Of a stretch of DNA of 44,265 nt, positions 24,309 through 31,643 are shown piece after piece. Positions within the stretch are counted from its first letter, which is position 1, and the number at the start of each line of letters is the position of its first letter. The position numbers were made by a program, and so were the translations under genes. This stretch comes from Magnetococcales bacterium (lineage in GTDB: Bacteria > Pseudomonadota > Magnetococcia > Magnetococcales > DC0425bin3), in contig JADGCO010000029.1 in assembly GCA_015228935.1 (NCBI GenBank), positions 1-44,265 on the forward strand. Reading direction: 5' to 3'. Under the pieces are notes generated by a model. That model saw only the letters and a program-made list of their open reading frames with translations, searched no databases and was not told where the DNA came from.

Positions 24309-24357
24309 TATGAATGTCGGCAGACATCTCCCGACTTCGGTTCCGGTACCCTGATCA
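24268..24357. repeat. 46-bp tandem duplication between moxR and DUF58 genes
   Basis: 24268-24313 and 24314-24357 are near-identical (ATGTCGGCAGGCATCTCCTG versus ATGTCGGCAGACATCTCCCG and onward). The first copy encodes the last residues of the MoxR protein; the second repeats them, with a stop, just before the ATG of the DUF58 gene. Confidence 0.9.
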
Positions 24358-25295
24358 TGCCAGATGACATTCTCCAGTCTCGCTGTCCATTGCCGACGCT
24401 CCTGGATGGGCACCGTTTCCAGGTGGCCCCCGACTGGTTCGGCATCGGCATCCTGCTCGTCATCCTGGTCGTGGCCCTGCAAACCGGCTTGAACCTGGCC
24501 CTGGGATTGGTCGCCCTGTTGCTCGGGGTCTCCCTGGTGTCGATTCTCCATGCCTGGCGCAACCTGGCCGGCATTCGGGCCGTGCCCTTGCACCCGGCAG
24601 CCGTGTTTGCCGGTGAAACAGCATGTTTTCCCGTGCAACTGGCAGCCACCGGCCAGGATGCGCGATGGGCCATCCGGGTACGGACCGACACCAAAACAGC
24701 CACCTCCTCTCCAGAAACGGTGCATGTGCCGCCAGTCGGCCAGGTGATCCAGGAAATTCATCTCCCAACTACCCGGCGGGGTTGGCTGGCATTGACCGGG
24801 GTCTGGATCGAAACCGATTATCCTTTGGGATTGGCCAGGGTGCGAACGCCCCTGGATGGCACATGGCAATGTCTCGTCTATCCACAACCGGAGCAGGCGT
24901 CGTTGCCGTTACCGGTGGAACCGGGCGGCAGTATCGGCCAGGGGCAGGGATCGGGCGAGGATGATCTGGCCGATTTGCGCCTGTACCACCCCGGAGACCC
25001 CCTCCATAAAATTCATTGGAAATCCTCGGCCAAACGGGATGAACTGCTGGTACGGGAATTTTCCGGCCATGGTGAACCGGTGGTGTGGTTGCAATGGGAA
25101 CGTCTGGCCATGCTGGACGATGAGGCCCGTCTTTCCCGCTTGTGTCGCTGGGTTTTGGATGCCGATGCCATGGGGGTCACTTTCGGGTTGAGGGTGCCGG
25201 GAGTGACCATCGCCCCGGCGCGTGGGGATGCGCATTGTGTCCAATGTCTGACGGCGTTGGCGCTGCATGATGTGGAACGCCTGTGCAATCCATGA
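24357..25295 (+). CDS. DUF58 domain protein
   Basis: A 312-residue protein. Two membrane helices occupy residues ~25-65 (WFGIGILLVILVVALQTGL and LALGLVALLLGVSLVSIL). A beta-rich periplasmic-type region follows, then the DUF58 signature: EDDLADLRLYHPGDPLHKIHWKSSAKRDELLVREF (about 198-232). DUF58 proteins are vWA-like partners of MoxR ATPases, found with transglutaminase-like proteins and thought to assist envelope or complex assembly. The stop overlaps the ATG of the next gene (ATGA at 25292-25295), so translation is coupled. Confidence 0.9.
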   Translation: MPDDILQSRCPLPTLLDGHRFQVAPDWFGIGILLVILVVALQTGLNLALGLVALLLGVSLVSILHAWRNLAGIRAVPLHPAAVFAGETACFPVQLAATGQDARWAIRVRTDTKTATSSPETVHVPPVGQVIQEIHLPTTRRGWLALTGVWIETDYPLGLARVRTPLDGTWQCLVYPQPEQASLPLPVEPGGSIGQGQGSGEDDLADLRLYHPGDPLHKIHWKSSAKRDELLVREFSGHGEPVVWLQWERLAMLDDEARLSRLCRWVLDADAMGVTFGLRVPGVTIAPARGDAHCVQCLTALALHDVERLCNP

Positions 25296-26461
25296 CTGCC
25301 CTGCTGCCTCTTCTCTGCCTGGAATTACTGCTGGCAACAGGACCGGGATACCTGCACCTGCCCTGGAGCGCGGCCCTGTTGGCCTGGGGAATCACGATCT
25401 TCTCCCTGACAATCATCCTCCATGGACATGCCCACCCTGAACGTCGCCGCCCGCCCAATCGCCCCACACTTGCAGGCCTGTTGATCCTGGCCTCCCTGTT
25501 GATCGTGCTGGCCAGGGAGAATGTCCCACTGCTCGATCTGGGCAGCAGTTTTCTGGGTGTCATCCTCTTCATCAAACTCCTGGAACTGAACTCCCGACAA
25601 GAAGCCAAGGGACTTTTGCTGGTCAGTCTGTTGCCGGCCCTGGCCGAATGCCATCACGATCAATCCTTCCTGGTGGGTTTGCGCCTGTTTGTGGTCGTGT
25701 TGCTTGTGATCGGTTTGCTCCTCTCCCTGACCCTGCAATCCGGTGAGATGCCCGCCCCCCCCCTGCTCACCGGAAAATGGTCCATCCCATGGGTCAATAG
25801 ATCTCCCCGGCTGCGCCAGATCGGCATTCTGCTTCTCCAGGCCTTTCCCCTGGCCACGGTTCTTTTTTTGCTGTTGCCGCGCCCCCAGGGTGACCGGGAA
25901 CTGTCACACTCCTTGCGCCAGATCATCTATGGCACGGATGGTCCCCAATTTGGCGGCGATGCCCCCGGCAGTTTGTCCCAGGCTGGGGGCATGCCTTTCC
26001 TGGGCGACAAGCCGGTCTCCGGAATGTTGCAGGATCTCGCCTCCTGGGTGAAAACCCTGTGGAATGCCTTCATCGATTATGGTGCCTTGGAGCAGCAGGA
26101 GATGTGGCTCGCCCTGGGCCTGCCGCACAAAATGCCCTGGTGGTGGGTTGTCGGCGTGGTCAAACTGCTGCTGGCACTGCTGCTGGCACTCCTGACGGGT
26201 TGGATTTCCTATCGGTATTGGCGGCGGGAAGATCCGGCAGTACGGCTCTATCGTCGCTTTTGCCAGCGTATGGCACGCCATGGCACGCCCCGCCTGGCCT
26301 GCGAAGGACCGGTCGCGTTTTCGCAACGGGCAGCAAAACACCATCCGCTTCTGGCCCCAAAAATCGAGCAGATCGGCCAATTGTATGCCGCGCTGCGGTA
26401 TGGCAGGGATGCCCCTCCAGAAGCCATGCACCAATTGCGGTATCTCATTAATAATATTTGA
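25292..26461 (+). CDS. TgpA-like membrane protein lacking the transglutaminase core
   Basis: A 389-residue protein in the place of TgpA in MoxR-DUF58-TgpA operons. Residues 1-205 match the DUF3488 membrane region: several helices (LLILASLLIVLARE, VILFIKLLELNSRQEAKGLL, LFVVVLLVIGLLLSLTLQ, LLLQAFPLATVLFLLLPRPQ), then GDAPGSLSQAGG. The sequence then jumps to what is normally the segment after the enzyme domain (LASWVKTLWNAFIDYGALEQQEMW), a last membrane helix (near residue 290) and a DUF4129-like tail. The ~270-300-residue periplasmic transglutaminase domain with its Cys-His-Asp triad is absent. The frame is open throughout, so it is an in-frame loss rather than a frameshift. Confidence 0.78.
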   Translation: MTALLPLLCLELLLATGPGYLHLPWSAALLAWGITIFSLTIILHGHAHPERRRPPNRPTLAGLLILASLLIVLARENVPLLDLGSSFLGVILFIKLLELNSRQEAKGLLLVSLLPALAECHHDQSFLVGLRLFVVVLLVIGLLLSLTLQSGEMPAPPLLTGKWSIPWVNRSPRLRQIGILLLQAFPLATVLFLLLPRPQGDRELSHSLRQIIYGTDGPQFGGDAPGSLSQAGGMPFLGDKPVSGMLQDLASWVKTLWNAFIDYGALEQQEMWLALGLPHKMPWWWVVGVVKLLLALLLALLTGWISYRYWRREDPAVRLYRRFCQRMARHGTPRLACEGPVAFSQRAAKHHPLLAPKIEQIGQLYAALRYGRDAPPEAMHQLRYLINNI

Positions 26462-26701
26462 AAAAACGCCATGAAGCCTGCGGGCGACCGGGCGATGACC
26501 CTCAGCGCTTCACGCCGCATCCTGAATGGAAACCACCAGACGCTTGCCGAGAACGAAAAGAGCCTGCTCAAGAAGAGGAAGTTTTGTGCCATGGCGCGGG
26601 TCGAGGATGCGACGCGCCTCTTTCTCATCACGAAATAAATTGATATTTTGCGCCATTTGTGCAAAATATCAATTTATTATCCATTCACGTGGTGGTGTTC
26701 C
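26462..26701. other. 240-bp intergenic stretch before the defence-like pair
   Basis: It holds one possible 47-codon frame (26495-26638, MTLSASRRILNGN at its start) without a good ribosome-binding site or recognisable family, and a perfect inverted repeat at its end. I do not call a gene here. Confidence 0.5.
26634..26678. promoter_or_regulatory. Perfect 18-bp inverted repeat upstream of AAA/rloB operon
   Basis: AATAAATTGATATTTTGC (26634-26651) and its exact complement (26661-26678) flank a 9-base spacer GCCATTTGT, 23 bp before the ATPase start codon. The AT-rich symmetric sequence is suited to binding a dimeric regulator or to forming an RNA stem near the ribosome-binding region. The role is inferred. 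Confidence 0.7.
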
Positions 26702-27955
26702 ATGCTTGTCGAGTTTCGGGTCAAAAATTTTCGCTCCATTCGCGAGGAGCAGTGTCTGAGTCTGGTGGCTGCCAAGGATGCCGCCCACAAGGAGACACAC
26801 CTTTTGGCGACAGGTATCCATGCCGTGCCGCATCTGCTCAAATCGGCGGTCATCTATGGTCCCAATGCCGGCGGCAAATCGAATTTGATCCGGGCATTGG
26901 AATTCATGCAGGGTGTGGTGGCCACTTCAGCGACCCAGACACGCGAGGGCGATCTATTCAATTATTCCGCATTCATGCTGGATGCCGTATCCAGCAAGCA
27001 ACCCAGTGAATTTGAATTGACTTTTATTGACCAGGGTGTGCGTTTTCAATATGGTTTTTCCTTGATGCCGGAACGGGTGGTCGAAGAGTGGTTGCTGGTT
27101 TACAAGAGTGCCAAGCCACAAATGTGGTTTTCCCGGCGTTTTGATCCTGATGGTGGGAAGGATCTCTATGAATTTGGCCCGCACTTGACAGGAAAACGTT
27201 CCCTTTGGAAAGAGTCTACGCGCTCCAACGCCCTGTTCTTGTCCAAGGCCGTCGATCTCAACAGCGAGGGATTACGTCCCATTTATTCATGGATTACCAA
27301 AAAGCTCAGGATCATCGGTGCCGGGGATCGACCTCCATTTCATGCCTCGATCCTGCATGCAAAGACTGAGGAGGGAAAAACAGAGCTGTTGCGTTTTTTG
27401 GAAGCGGCTGATCTTGGTATCGTTGGCCTGGTGGCAAGTGATGAAAAAAAACTGAAGCAAATAATCAAAATGGGGTTGACGGCAGATGGCAAACCAGCAG
27501 CCGTGTACGCTGAAATGCCGATGCCCGTTTTTTTACATCAAGTCGAGGACATTGTGGCAAAAATTGACTTGGAAGATGAATCCGCAGGTACACAGAAATT
27601 TTTTGCTTTTGCCAGTTTTGTGATCAACATTCTTAAGGATGGTTGTGTATGGGTCGTCGATGAACTCGATGGCAGTTTTCATCCATTATTGGTACGCTTT
27701 TTGATCGGCTTGTTCCATTCCATCGATAATAATAAGAATGGTGCGCAATTGATTTTTACCACGCATGATGTTTCAATCTTAAACACAGAAATTTTTCGGC
27801 GTGATCAGATATGGTTTATCGAAAAGGATCAAACACAATCCAGCAAGCTTTATCCCCTGACAGATTTCAGTCCACGCCAAAAAGAGGCAATTGATCGTGG
27901 TTATCTCATAGGTCGGTATGGAGCGCTGCCATTTATTACAAATTTTAATTTATAA
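26702..27955 (+). CDS. AAA family ATPase (RloA/AbiLi-like)
   Basis: A 417-residue SMC/OLD-like ATPase with the layout of single-gene-adjacent defence ATPases. The N-terminus is MLVEFRVKNFRSIREEQCLS, with Walker A GPNAGGKSN (residues 53-61). An inserted middle domain follows, then Walker B VWVVDELDGSFHPLL (near 316-330) and the switch region LIFTTHDVSIL. Such ATPases pair with RloB-family Toprim proteins in abortive-infection-type systems. Base composition falls along the gene and is low by the 3' end, suggesting horizontal transfer. The rloB start lies 11 bp downstream. The start at 26702 aligns with the usual MLxEFRVxNFRS opening. Confidence 0.85.
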   Translation: MLVEFRVKNFRSIREEQCLSLVAAKDAAHKETHLLATGIHAVPHLLKSAVIYGPNAGGKSNLIRALEFMQGVVATSATQTREGDLFNYSAFMLDAVSSKQPSEFELTFIDQGVRFQYGFSLMPERVVEEWLLVYKSAKPQMWFSRRFDPDGGKDLYEFGPHLTGKRSLWKESTRSNALFLSKAVDLNSEGLRPIYSWITKKLRIIGAGDRPPFHASILHAKTEEGKTELLRFLEAADLGIVGLVASDEKKLKQIIKMGLTADGKPAAVYAEMPMPVFLHQVEDIVAKIDLEDESAGTQKFFAFASFVINILKDGCVWVVDELDGSFHPLLVRFLIGLFHSIDNNKNGAQLIFTTHDVSILNTEIFRRDQIWFIEKDQTQSSKLYPLTDFSPRQKEAIDRGYLIGRYGALPFITNFNL

Positions 27956-27965
27956 GGATTTATTC

Positions 27966-28628
27966 ATGGCTATAGACAATCATCCTCGAATACGCCAGAA
28001 TAATAAATTAAAAAGAAAGAAATATAAGCGTGCGAGTTATGATCGTATTTTGATTGTTTGTGAAGGAGAAAAGACTGAGGTGAATTATTTTGAAGAAATT
28101 CGAATAAGTTGCAGATTGCAAACTGCTAATGTACAGATTAAACATAGTGAATACGGAACAAATCCATTGCAAATAGTCGAATATGCTGTAGATTACTGTA
28201 GGAAACATGGCAATAGGTATGAACGTATTTATTGTGTTTTTGACCGTGATGAACATATTAATTATTTTAATGCAATAAATAGCGCTTCAGCAAAAGACAA
28301 AAAAATTAAAAATGAACTTGGTAAATATATTTATTTTTCAGCAATTCCATCCAATCCTTGTTTTGAATTGTGGCTATTATTACACTTTGAATTGATCACT
28401 CGCGAAATTCACCGTGACGAGGTCAAGCGTTTATTGCGTCAATCAGAATATTTGCCTGATTATACCAAAGGAGGAAGCAAATATTTTGAGCGTACCCGAC
28501 ACAAATTGAACGATGCTTTTGCAAATGTCGAAAAACAAAATTCCGAGCGTCAACGTCATGGGCACGAGAATCCATCCACAGCGGTAGGTCAGCTCGTCAA
28601 GTGTCTATTGGCCATGGGGGAACGTTGA
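27966..28628 (+). CDS. RloB family protein (Toprim-like nuclease domain)
   Basis: A 220-residue protein of the RloB family. After a basic N-terminus (NNKLKRKKYKR) comes the Toprim-like acidic motif RILIVCEGEKTEVNYFEEI (about 26-44), then CVFDRDEHINYFNA (DxD motif near 93-95), and IPSNPCFELWLLLHFE (near 130-145). Toprim-like nuclease domains in such proteins are expected to cut nucleic acid when the ATPase senses infection. The gene is strikingly AT-rich compared with its neighbours. AAGGA lies before the ATG; the ATPase gene ends 11 bp upstream. RloB occurs both in type I restriction loci and with AAA ATPases in AbiL-type modules; no hsd genes are present here. Confidence 0.85.
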   Translation: MAIDNHPRIRQNNKLKRKKYKRASYDRILIVCEGEKTEVNYFEEIRISCRLQTANVQIKHSEYGTNPLQIVEYAVDYCRKHGNRYERIYCVFDRDEHINYFNAINSASAKDKKIKNELGKYIYFSAIPSNPCFELWLLLHFELITREIHRDEVKRLLRQSEYLPDYTKGGSKYFERTRHKLNDAFANVEKQNSERQRHGHENPSTAVGQLVKCLLAMGER

Positions 28629-28685
28629 TGCGGTTTGAATATTTTGCCTTTTTCAACGGCGAATGGATTACAAACCGTTAATATT

Positions 28686-30200
28686 TCAGCGCTGTTTTTT
28701 GCGACGGAAATAATCCAGGACGGCGTGGACGGGAATGTAGCCGCGCAGAACGCCTTGTTTGCTGACCACAGGGAGCATGCGGAGGGAGTGTTCCAGGATG
28801 AGGTTGGTGGCCTGGTTGATGCTGCCCTGCATGGGGATGGAGATCAGGACCTGGTTTTCGTTGATTTTTCCCAGGGGCAGGGTGCAGATGGCCTTGTCGC
28901 GGGCGCTCATGGCCTGGGTGCCGAAAAAAGGCCCCATCAATTGCCTGAGGTCGCTTTGACTGACCACCCGGACCAGCTTGCCATGACGTTCGATGCCGAT
29001 ATAACGAAAACCATCCTGCCGCATGGCGTTGATGGCTTTGATGACCCGATCTTCCTCTTTCAGGCTGAAGGGGGGAATCGTGGTGACGATCTTGATGCTG
29101 CCGGCTTCATCTGGATGGGGCAGACCATCCGCAACCCCATAGACAAGATTGGGCGGCGGCAAAACGATGCCACCCTTGCCCCCAGCCATCTGGGATGCAT
29201 GGGGTCCGGATGCGTCTTGCTGCTCCTGAAGGGAATCACCTTCGGTGGCGAATTCAGAAAGGGGGAACCCTTTTTGTTGCCCGACCAGATCGACATCCAG
29301 TCCACTCAGGGTGGTGTCTGAGGGTTCGATGGCGGCATTTTCCGGCTTGCCTTTACCTCCGGGAGCGGATTTGGAAGGAGAGGCGGGTGTTTTTCCTGCC
29401 GGTGGTGCGGCGGTTGCCTTGGTGGCAGTGGCTGACTTGGTTCCAGTCGCTTCCCGGGATGGTTCGACTGGTGCCGGTGCGGCGGCCTTCGCCGGAGCTG
29501 GAGCCGGAGTCGGAGCGGGAGTTGGCGCTGGTGTCGGGGCTGGTGTGGATTCCGGTTCGGCTGGAGCAGCCTTTGCCTTGGGCTCCTTGTTTTCGTCCGC
29601 CGTCCCTTCGATATCCACCTTGAACAATATTTCGCACAGCCCCTTGGAGAGGATCCATACGGAAGGTTCAACGGGAAACTTGGAAACCTGAATATCGACC
29701 GTGGCGGCCAGGTAGGTGCGGTTGTCGGGAATGGATTCCGGAAACTCGGCATATTGCGTATAGCTGGTGGGGAGGACCAGAAAAAGGTGCGAACCGTCCA
29801 CCTTTTTTTCCACCAGATCGTTCATGGCACCAACCACCTGGTTGGCAATTTCCTGGAAACCTTCGCTGACCTCTTCGTTGTAATTGCGGTTTTTGACCTG
29901 TTCCTGGATGGCGGCCTCGGGGATCATCATCATCAGCCCGGCCAGGGAGATGGAGGTGGCCACATCCATGACGATATGGATATCGCCGGAGTTTTTGCCA
30001 TCCTCCAGGACATAGGCGATGGTTCGGTCTGTTTCGAAGACCGGCTCCATTTCCTCACGGCCACGCATCAGGGCAAGATCCTTCAGCACGCAGGTGATGG
30101 GGGCTGCGGTGAGGGTGTTCAGGTCATTGGCCAGTCGCGTGAAGAAGTTCAGAAAAAAAGGACGGGCCTTTTTGAGGATCTGCTCTTCAGATGTGGGCAT
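28686..30200 (-). CDS. CheC/CheX-like phosphatase domain fused to a CBS pair
   Basis: A 504-residue protein at the 3' end of the chemosensory operon. Residues ~1-195 resemble the CheC/CheX/FliY fold; the segment EGFQEIANQVVGAMNDLVEKK carries the E-x-x-N phosphatase-type motif (near 114-117) with a proline about 23 residues on. Residues ~205-330 are a disordered Pro-Ala-Thr-Lys linker with perfect TPAP repeats. Residues ~370-500 form two CBS motifs (INAMRQDGFRYIGIERHGKLVRVV and LILEHSLRMLPVVSKQGVLRGYI), which usually bind adenine nucleotides. The combination suggests nucleotide-controlled dephosphorylation or sequestration of the CheY proteins. The phosphatase part is an inference from motif likeness. 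Confidence 0.7.
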   Translation of the reverse strand: MPTSEEQILKKARPFFLNFFTRLANDLNTLTAAPITCVLKDLALMRGREEMEPVFETDRTIAYVLEDGKNSGDIHIVMDVATSISLAGLMMMIPEAAIQEQVKNRNYNEEVSEGFQEIANQVVGAMNDLVEKKVDGSHLFLVLPTSYTQYAEFPESIPDNRTYLAATVDIQVSKFPVEPSVWILSKGLCEILFKVDIEGTADENKEPKAKAAPAEPESTPAPTPAPTPAPTPAPAPAKAAAPAPVEPSREATGTKSATATKATAAPPAGKTPASPSKSAPGGKGKPENAAIEPSDTTLSGLDVDLVGQQKGFPLSEFATEGDSLQEQQDASGPHASQMAGGKGGIVLPPPNLVYGVADGLPHPDEAGSIKIVTTIPPFSLKEEDRVIKAINAMRQDGFRYIGIERHGKLVRVVSQSDLRQLMGPFFGTQAMSARDKAICTLPLGKINENQVLISIPMQGSINQATNLILEHSLRMLPVVSKQGVLRGYIPVHAVLDYFRRKKQR

Positions 30201-30264
30201 GCAGCATCACCTCGTGCGGGTCCGTATGATTTCCTCCGGTCCGGATCGAGACGCCTTTCGACAA

Positions 30265-30627
30265 TTATTTGAAAAACTGACCCAGGGTGGCGCGCAGGGT
30301 ATCCGGGGTAAAGGGTTTTTTGATATGGCCATTGGCACCGCTTTTGACGGCTTCGGCGACTTTGGCTTCGCCCCCTTCGGTGGTGACCATGACGATGGGC
30401 GTTTTGTCACCTGTTTTGCGGACCTCCTTGACGAAGGTGAGTCCGTCCATGTTGGGCATGTTCCAGTCGGAGAGGATCAGATCGCATTTGGATGCGGCCT
30501 GGGTTTCCAGTCCTTTGACACCGTCACCGGCTTCCAGGATTTCATCAATCTTGAAACCGGCCTGGCGGAGGCCCCGGGTAACGATCTTCCTCATGACGCT
30601 GGAATCATCGACGATCAGGACACGCAT
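30265..30627 (-). CDS. cheY: CheY-like response regulator
   Basis: A 120-residue single-domain receiver. VDDSS (6-10) supplies acidic residues, Asp54 in LILSDWNMPNMDG is the phospho-acceptor, TTEGGEAKVAEA carries the conserved Thr, and Lys in HIKKPFTP closes the active site. It is the closest match here to a motor-binding CheY. It lies between the CheX-like gene and the CBS-fusion gene in the operon, and is likely phosphorylated by the hybrid CheA. Confidence 0.93.
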   Translation of the reverse strand: MRVLIVDDSSVMRKIVTRGLRQAGFKIDEILEAGDGVKGLETQAASKCDLILSDWNMPNMDGLTFVKEVRKTGDKTPIVMVTTEGGEAKVAEAVKSGANGHIKKPFTPDTLRATLGQFFK

Positions 30628-30772
30628 GTGATTTGTTCCTCTCTGGTTGGAGAAATTTCCTGTTATTCTACATGGTTATCTATGGTGCCGGAAGGGGGAT
30701 CCGGGTCGCCCGTTCCGGATAATTCTGCCACACCGGACCATTATAGCCCAAAACGATGTCTGAATAAAACGT

Positions 30773-31246
30773 TCAAATGCTGAAGATGACGATCAGGGAG
30801 TGATCCTGCATGTGAAAGGTAAGCTGTTGCGTGGGATGGGCTGTTTTCCATTGGGCAACATACTCCGAACCCATGATGGCCATGGGGGTGCTGATGGTGA
30901 TGCCGCTGATCTGCGACTGCGACTTCATGCCGCCGCAGACCATGTTGGCCAGTTCGGCGACACCGTCCAGGAGATCCTCCTGGGTCAATTCCCTGGTTTC
31001 GTTGCCGGTGATGGATTTGATGATGGCGGCAAGGGAACGTTGGCTGGTCATGACGGCGACGACGCCGGGGCAGGAGCCAAGCAGGTAGATCACGCCGCAC
31101 ACCTCCTGAGTCAGTTGGAAGATGGGCAGGGTTTTCACCGGCTCGCAGACGACGCGGTTCCAGGTTTCCGATTCGAGGATTTGGCAGGTCACGTTTTGCA
31201 ACGTTTCCACCATGATACGGCAATTGTTTGCCTGGTCTGACATCAT
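30773..31246 (-). CDS. cheX: CheX-like CheY-P phosphatase
   Basis: A 157-residue protein of the CheX type. It has a GVIYLLGSCPGVVAVMTSQ strand-turn region, then the catalytic helix EDLLDGVAELANMVCGGMKSQ with the D-x-x-x-E-x-x-N motif (about 89-96), and STPMAIMGSEY after it. CheX dimers hydrolyse the aspartyl phosphate of CheY. It is encoded between two cheY genes, which would be its substrates. It is distinct from, but shares the fold of, the first part of the CBS-fusion protein. Confidence 0.8.
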   Translation of the reverse strand: MMSDQANNCRIMVETLQNVTCQILESETWNRVVCEPVKTLPIFQLTQEVCGVIYLLGSCPGVVAVMTSQRSLAAIIKSITGNETRELTQEDLLDGVAELANMVCGGMKSQSQISGITISTPMAIMGSEYVAQWKTAHPTQQLTFHMQDHSLIVIFSI

Positions 31247-31258
31247 GCGGAAAATCTC

Positions 31259-31633
31259 CTAGCCACCCACGCCCAGGGCTTCCATGATGCGGGCCGCCAT
31301 CTCTTCCTGGGAAAAGGGCTTGGTTTGGTAGTGAACGGCTCCGGCTTGAATGGCTTTGATGATATATTCCCGTTCCCCTTCCGTTGTGACCATCATCACC
31401 GGAATATTTTTGATGCGCGGATTGGCCTTGATGGATTTCAGGACTTCGAGGCCATTCATGCCGGGCATGTTCCAGTCGAGGAGGATGAGATTGATTTCCT
31501 GGCCGAGGTCCTGGAGAATTTCCAGACCGGCGACCCCATTTTCGGCTTCCAGCACATCGAAACCCAGGATTCCCCCGATACCGGCAATGACGCGGCGTAT
31601 GGTTTTGGAATCGTCAATGGTGAGCAGTTTCAT
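31259..31633 (-). CDS. cheY: CheY-like response regulator (second)
   Basis: A 124-residue receiver: IDDSKTIRRVI at the N-terminus, phospho-acceptor Asp53 in LILLDWNMPGMNG, TTEGEREYI with the conserved Thr, and Lys in YQTKPFSQEEM. The ATG at 31633 has AGGA eight bases before it; the alternative at 31639 is too close to that site. The cheR stop (31644) is a few bases upstream, so translation is probably coupled. Having two CheY proteins in one operon suggests separate outputs or a phosphate sink. Confidence 0.92.
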   Translation of the reverse strand: MKLLTIDDSKTIRRVIAGIGGILGFDVLEAENGVAGLEILQDLGQEINLILLDWNMPGMNGLEVLKSIKANPRIKNIPVMMVTTEGEREYIIKAIQAGAVHYQTKPFSQEEMAARIMEALGVGG

Positions 31634-31643
31634 GGCCATGATC

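Noticed and set aside
26495-26638. 47-codon plus-strand frame before the AAA ATPase
   Set aside because: No ribosome-binding site and no recognisable family, and its end lies in the inverted repeat. Could be a relic, but not supportable.
26702-28628. AAA plus Toprim pair as a PARIS system (AriA/AriB)
   Set aside because: The second protein matches RloB motifs (CEGEKTE, IPSNPCFELW) rather than the DUF4435 type of AriB; AbiL/RloAB-like is the better fit.
29470-29560. Short period repeats in the CBS-fusion gene, considered as a CRISPR-like or satellite array
   Set aside because: They encode the TPAP-repeat linker and have no unique spacers.
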